From positions 1 through 48,308 of the forward strand of contig CAKZQF010000144.1 of the NCBI GenBank assembly GCA_937139475.1: DNA of 48,308 nt. The letters run 5' to 3'. The notes under the pieces were generated by a model, which saw only the letters and a program-made list of their open reading frames with translations, did no database searches and was not told the origin of the DNA. This DNA is from an uncultured Gammaproteobacteria bacterium. Its GTDB lineage: Bacteria; Pseudomonadota; Gammaproteobacteria; Enterobacterales; Psychrobiaceae. A program made the position numbers and the translations under genes. Within the stretch, counting starts at the first letter, position 1; every line of letters starts with the position of its first letter. Below are positions 46,327 to 48,308 of the stretch, in pieces.

Positions 46327-46857
46327 TTAGGCCATCGGGTCATTTTTATGATACGTAGTGTTTCCATATAGCGCATCTATTTGCTCGATAATTAAATATA
46401 AGCCGCATATGATAGTGAAGCCGAAAGATAATGGAATAGCCCCTTTGATAACCCAACGATGAGGCAAACCGCCGGGGTCTCCACTCATTTCGTTAAGCGC
46501 GTATGACTCCTTGCTATAGTCAATTCCGTAATAAATGACGAGTGCCGAGAAAGGAATGAGGAAAACTAACGTACCTAAAATATTAATAATCGCTTGTGCT
46601 TTTGCCCCGAATTTTTCATAGAACACATCTACGCGCACGTGAGCATTTTCTTTTAGACTGTATCCGATGCCGAACAAAAACAGGCAGGAAAATAAATGCC
46701 ATTCCAGTTCTTGCATTCCAATTGATACGTCGTTAAACAAATAACGCATCACTACATTATAAAAAATAGTGACTAATAGAACCAACATACAGAGTGCGAC
46801 AAGCAATCCAACGAAATCAATAAATCGAGAAAGGGAGTTTTTAAGTAGTTGTAGCAT
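46327..46857 (-). CDS. dctQ: TRAP transporter small membrane subunit
   Basis: A 176-residue DctQ-type protein with four membrane helices and the conserved LEWHLFSCLFLFGIGYSLKENAHVRVDVFYE segment, given here by its key core ENAHVRVD. It bridges the binding protein and DctM. The ATG at 46857 has a GGAG site 7 bases away; an upstream ATG at 46896 has no comparable site and would overlap the terminator. Confidence 0.93.
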   Translation of the reverse strand: MLQLLKNSLSRFIDFVGLLVALCMLVLLVTIFYNVVMRYLFNDVSIGMQELEWHLFSCLFLFGIGYSLKENAHVRVDVFYEKFGAKAQAIINILGTLVFLIPFSALVIYYGIDYSKESYALNEMSGDPGGLPHRWVIKGAIPLSFGFTIICGLYLIIEQIDALYGNTTYHKNDPMA

Positions 46858-46897
46858 GATTGTGCTCCATACGCATTGATACTTTATTTGTAGCATA

Positions 46898-46926
46898 AAT
46901 AAAAAAGGCTCACCTATTGATGAGCC
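46898..46926 (-). terminator. Terminator between dctP and dctQ
   Basis: On the minus strand GGCTCAT and TGAGCC (46926-46907) form a stem followed by TTTTTTATTT. It lies directly after dctP and before the dctQ ribosome site, so it probably reduces dctQM expression relative to dctP. Confidence 0.83.
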
Positions 46927-46948
46927 ATATTATTTTTATATATTAATG

Positions 46949-48013
46949 CTACTTCGCACTGTTTAGATAAGCCTGATCGGAAATCTCTGTCCAAGCGCGT
47001 ACTTGTTTTAAATATTTTCGCTGTGACTCAATGATTTCTTTAGTTAGTGGATCTTTTTTCTCAAATTCACCAATAAGCTTTTCATTGGCTTTACGTAAAG
47101 CTACCATCACATCTTCCGGAAAGGTCTTGATCTTGATATTTGGGTATTCTTTACTCATTGTTGCTAAGTTCTTGCCTGACTCATGTACTGATTTTGCGTA
47201 CATATCATATGCTGAAGCTTTCATTGCAACCTTTAAGATTTCTTGAAGATCTTTAGGGAGTCTTTTGTAAGCTCTTTGATTAACCATAAAGTGCAACTCT
47301 GCGGCAGGTTCATGCCAACCAGTGTAGTAGAATGGGGCAATTTTATGGAAACCCATGCGTAAATCTAAAGATGGGCCAACCCATTCAAGTGCATCAATGG
47401 TGTTTCTTTCAAGTGCAGTGTACAGTTCGCCAGCTGGAATATTCGTTGGTTTTGCGCCAAGTTCGGCTAACACTTCACCGGCAAAACCAGGTATCCGCAT
47501 TTTTAGACCTTTAAGATCTGCTAAGGAGTTGATTTCTTTTTTAAACCAACCGCCCATTTGGTTTCCGGTATTTCCGCCTGGGAATGAAAGCATATTATGA
47601 CGAGCAAAAACTTTTTCCATAAGTTCCATGCCACCACCATAATAGAACCAAGCATAAGATTCTGGTGCTATCATGCCAAATGGCATAGTGGTAAAGAACA
47701 TTGTATTAATGTCTTTACCTTTCCAGTAATAAGCTGCCGAATGCCCCATTTGGTACTGGCCTGCTTTAACCATATCAAATACACCTAATGGCGCTTTGTG
47801 TTTATTGCGAGAGTGAACCTGAATGATAAAACGGCCATCAGACATTTCCTTGACCATTTTAGCCATGTTTTTTGTTGTATCACCAAACACTGGAAAATTC
47901 GTTGGCCAGGTTTCAGCAAGTTTCCAGCGAACGACCTTTTTTGCGGCCATTGCACTTTGCGTGGCGAGTAAGGTGCCGAGTAATGTGATTAGAAGGATCT
48001 TGGTAGTTTTCAT
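46949..48013 (-). CDS. dctP: TRAP transporter substrate-binding protein
   Basis: A 354-residue periplasmic DctP-family protein. The signal peptide is residues 1-23 (AMA|AK). The mature part shows the substrate-carboxylate Arg region LKGLKMRIPGFAGEV and ALERNTIDALEWVGPSLDL, followed by YYTGWHEPAAELHFMVN. The WVGP...GWHEP pattern resembles the TakP-type branch that binds 2-oxo acids or lactate-like acids; this ligand is inferred. It is first gene of the operon. Confidence 0.93.
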   Translation of the reverse strand: MKTTKILLITLLGTLLATQSAMAAKKVVRWKLAETWPTNFPVFGDTTKNMAKMVKEMSDGRFIIQVHSRNKHKAPLGVFDMVKAGQYQMGHSAAYYWKGKDINTMFFTTMPFGMIAPESYAWFYYGGGMELMEKVFARHNMLSFPGGNTGNQMGGWFKKEINSLADLKGLKMRIPGFAGEVLAELGAKPTNIPAGELYTALERNTIDALEWVGPSLDLRMGFHKIAPFYYTGWHEPAAELHFMVNQRAYKRLPKDLQEILKVAMKASAYDMYAKSVHESGKNLATMSKEYPNIKIKTFPEDVMVALRKANEKLIGEFEKKDPLTKEIIESQRKYLKQVRAWTEISDQAYLNSAK

Positions 48014-48308
48014 TGTTTTCTAACGCTCCCTTTACATTTTAGTAACATGAAAGTATATAAATTATAGTCAAAAATGCAATTAAACTATTGGATAATTTGG
48101 CTAAATGCTGAAAAAGCACCTTGAAATAAATATGCCAAAACTTAATTGTTCATAAAACACAGATATTAGGTGACCTGGATCGCTAATTTTCACCGTTTTG
48201 TGCTAAAAATAAGCAGTCGAATAAAAAGTTCAAATTAGCGCTTGCCAAGTTCCATTGGATCTCTATAATGCGCATCCACTGACACGGAGCAGCAATTGCT
48301 AAAGCGGT
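48014..48308. other. Upstream region of the TRAP operon
   Basis: These 295 bases contain no ORF I can support. The dctP promoter must be here on the minus strand, but no strong consensus or operator stands out. Confidence 0.5.

Noticed and set aside
45923..46330. 135-residue plus-strand ORF
   Set aside because: Antisense to dctM, low-complexity composition, no family features.

Overview
The window looks like the chromosome of a marine gammaproteobacterium of the Alteromonadales, probably Colwelliaceae/Thalassotalea-like. This rests on moderate AT content, gene families, and a gene order that still echoes two clusters known from E. coli: ubiC-ubiA-plsB-dgkA-lexA-dinF and dsbD-cutA-...-fxsA-...-groES-groEL. 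The genus is an inference; no rRNA or tRNA gene was seen.

Layout. 1-431: a tandem repeat of about 117 bp carrying an intrinsic terminator. 432-1623: sulA-lexA operon (minus) behind two LexA boxes. 1909-2691: ompW. 2769-11169: a branched-chain amino acid catabolic block, with an MmsR-like AraC regulator divergent from mmsA, an acyl-CoA dehydrogenase and mmsB (valine arm), then convergently an HSD10-like dehydrogenase and a second acyl-CoA dehydrogenase (probably isoleucine arm) with their own divergent AraC regulator. The 626-bp gap between the two arms is packed with small hairpins that form three related modules. 11315-15254: plsB, ubiA, ubiC. 15431-19390: FliL-like protein, GlpG rhomboid protease, polysaccharide deacetylase, DinF-type MATE pump, DUF962/Mpo1-like protein. 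19415-19576: a MITE. 19576-24972: fre, ubiD, dsbD, cutA, fxsA.

25047-35192 lies where related genomes have fxsA close to groES. It holds a class D beta-lactamase, a P-loop kinase-like protein, and a candidate uncharacterised system: a DAACS transporter, a divergent GntR/FCD regulator, a TolB-like beta-propeller protein and a periplasmic S41 peptidase, with matching palindromic operators on both sides of the regulator gene. A DUF3422 protein and a second MATE pump follow. 35291-37444: groES-groEL behind a recognisable sigma-32 promoter and ahead of a terminator.

37695-43008: a redox/stress-flavoured accessory stretch with an FMN reductase, DUF2798, an ABM-like membrane protein, a LuxR-type regulator, a frameshifted outer-membrane SphA/MetA-type gene, pirin and a divergent LysR regulator. 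43009-44150: 1.1 kb without genes, starting with a second MITE copy. 44151-44810: a CsgD/VpsT-type regulator with a c-di-GMP-binding-like WFSR motif. 45028-48013: a complete TRAP transporter (dctP-dctQ-dctM order of transcription, minus strand), with a terminator between dctP and dctQ.

Most notable observations: (1) the hairpin array at 7566-7976, whose loop sequences are conserved between modules while the stems differ but stay complementary; (2) the GntR-controlled transporter/propeller/S41 peptidase set; (3) two MITE copies, one abutting the fre stop codon; (4) head-to-head overlapping start regions of the deacetylase and dinF.
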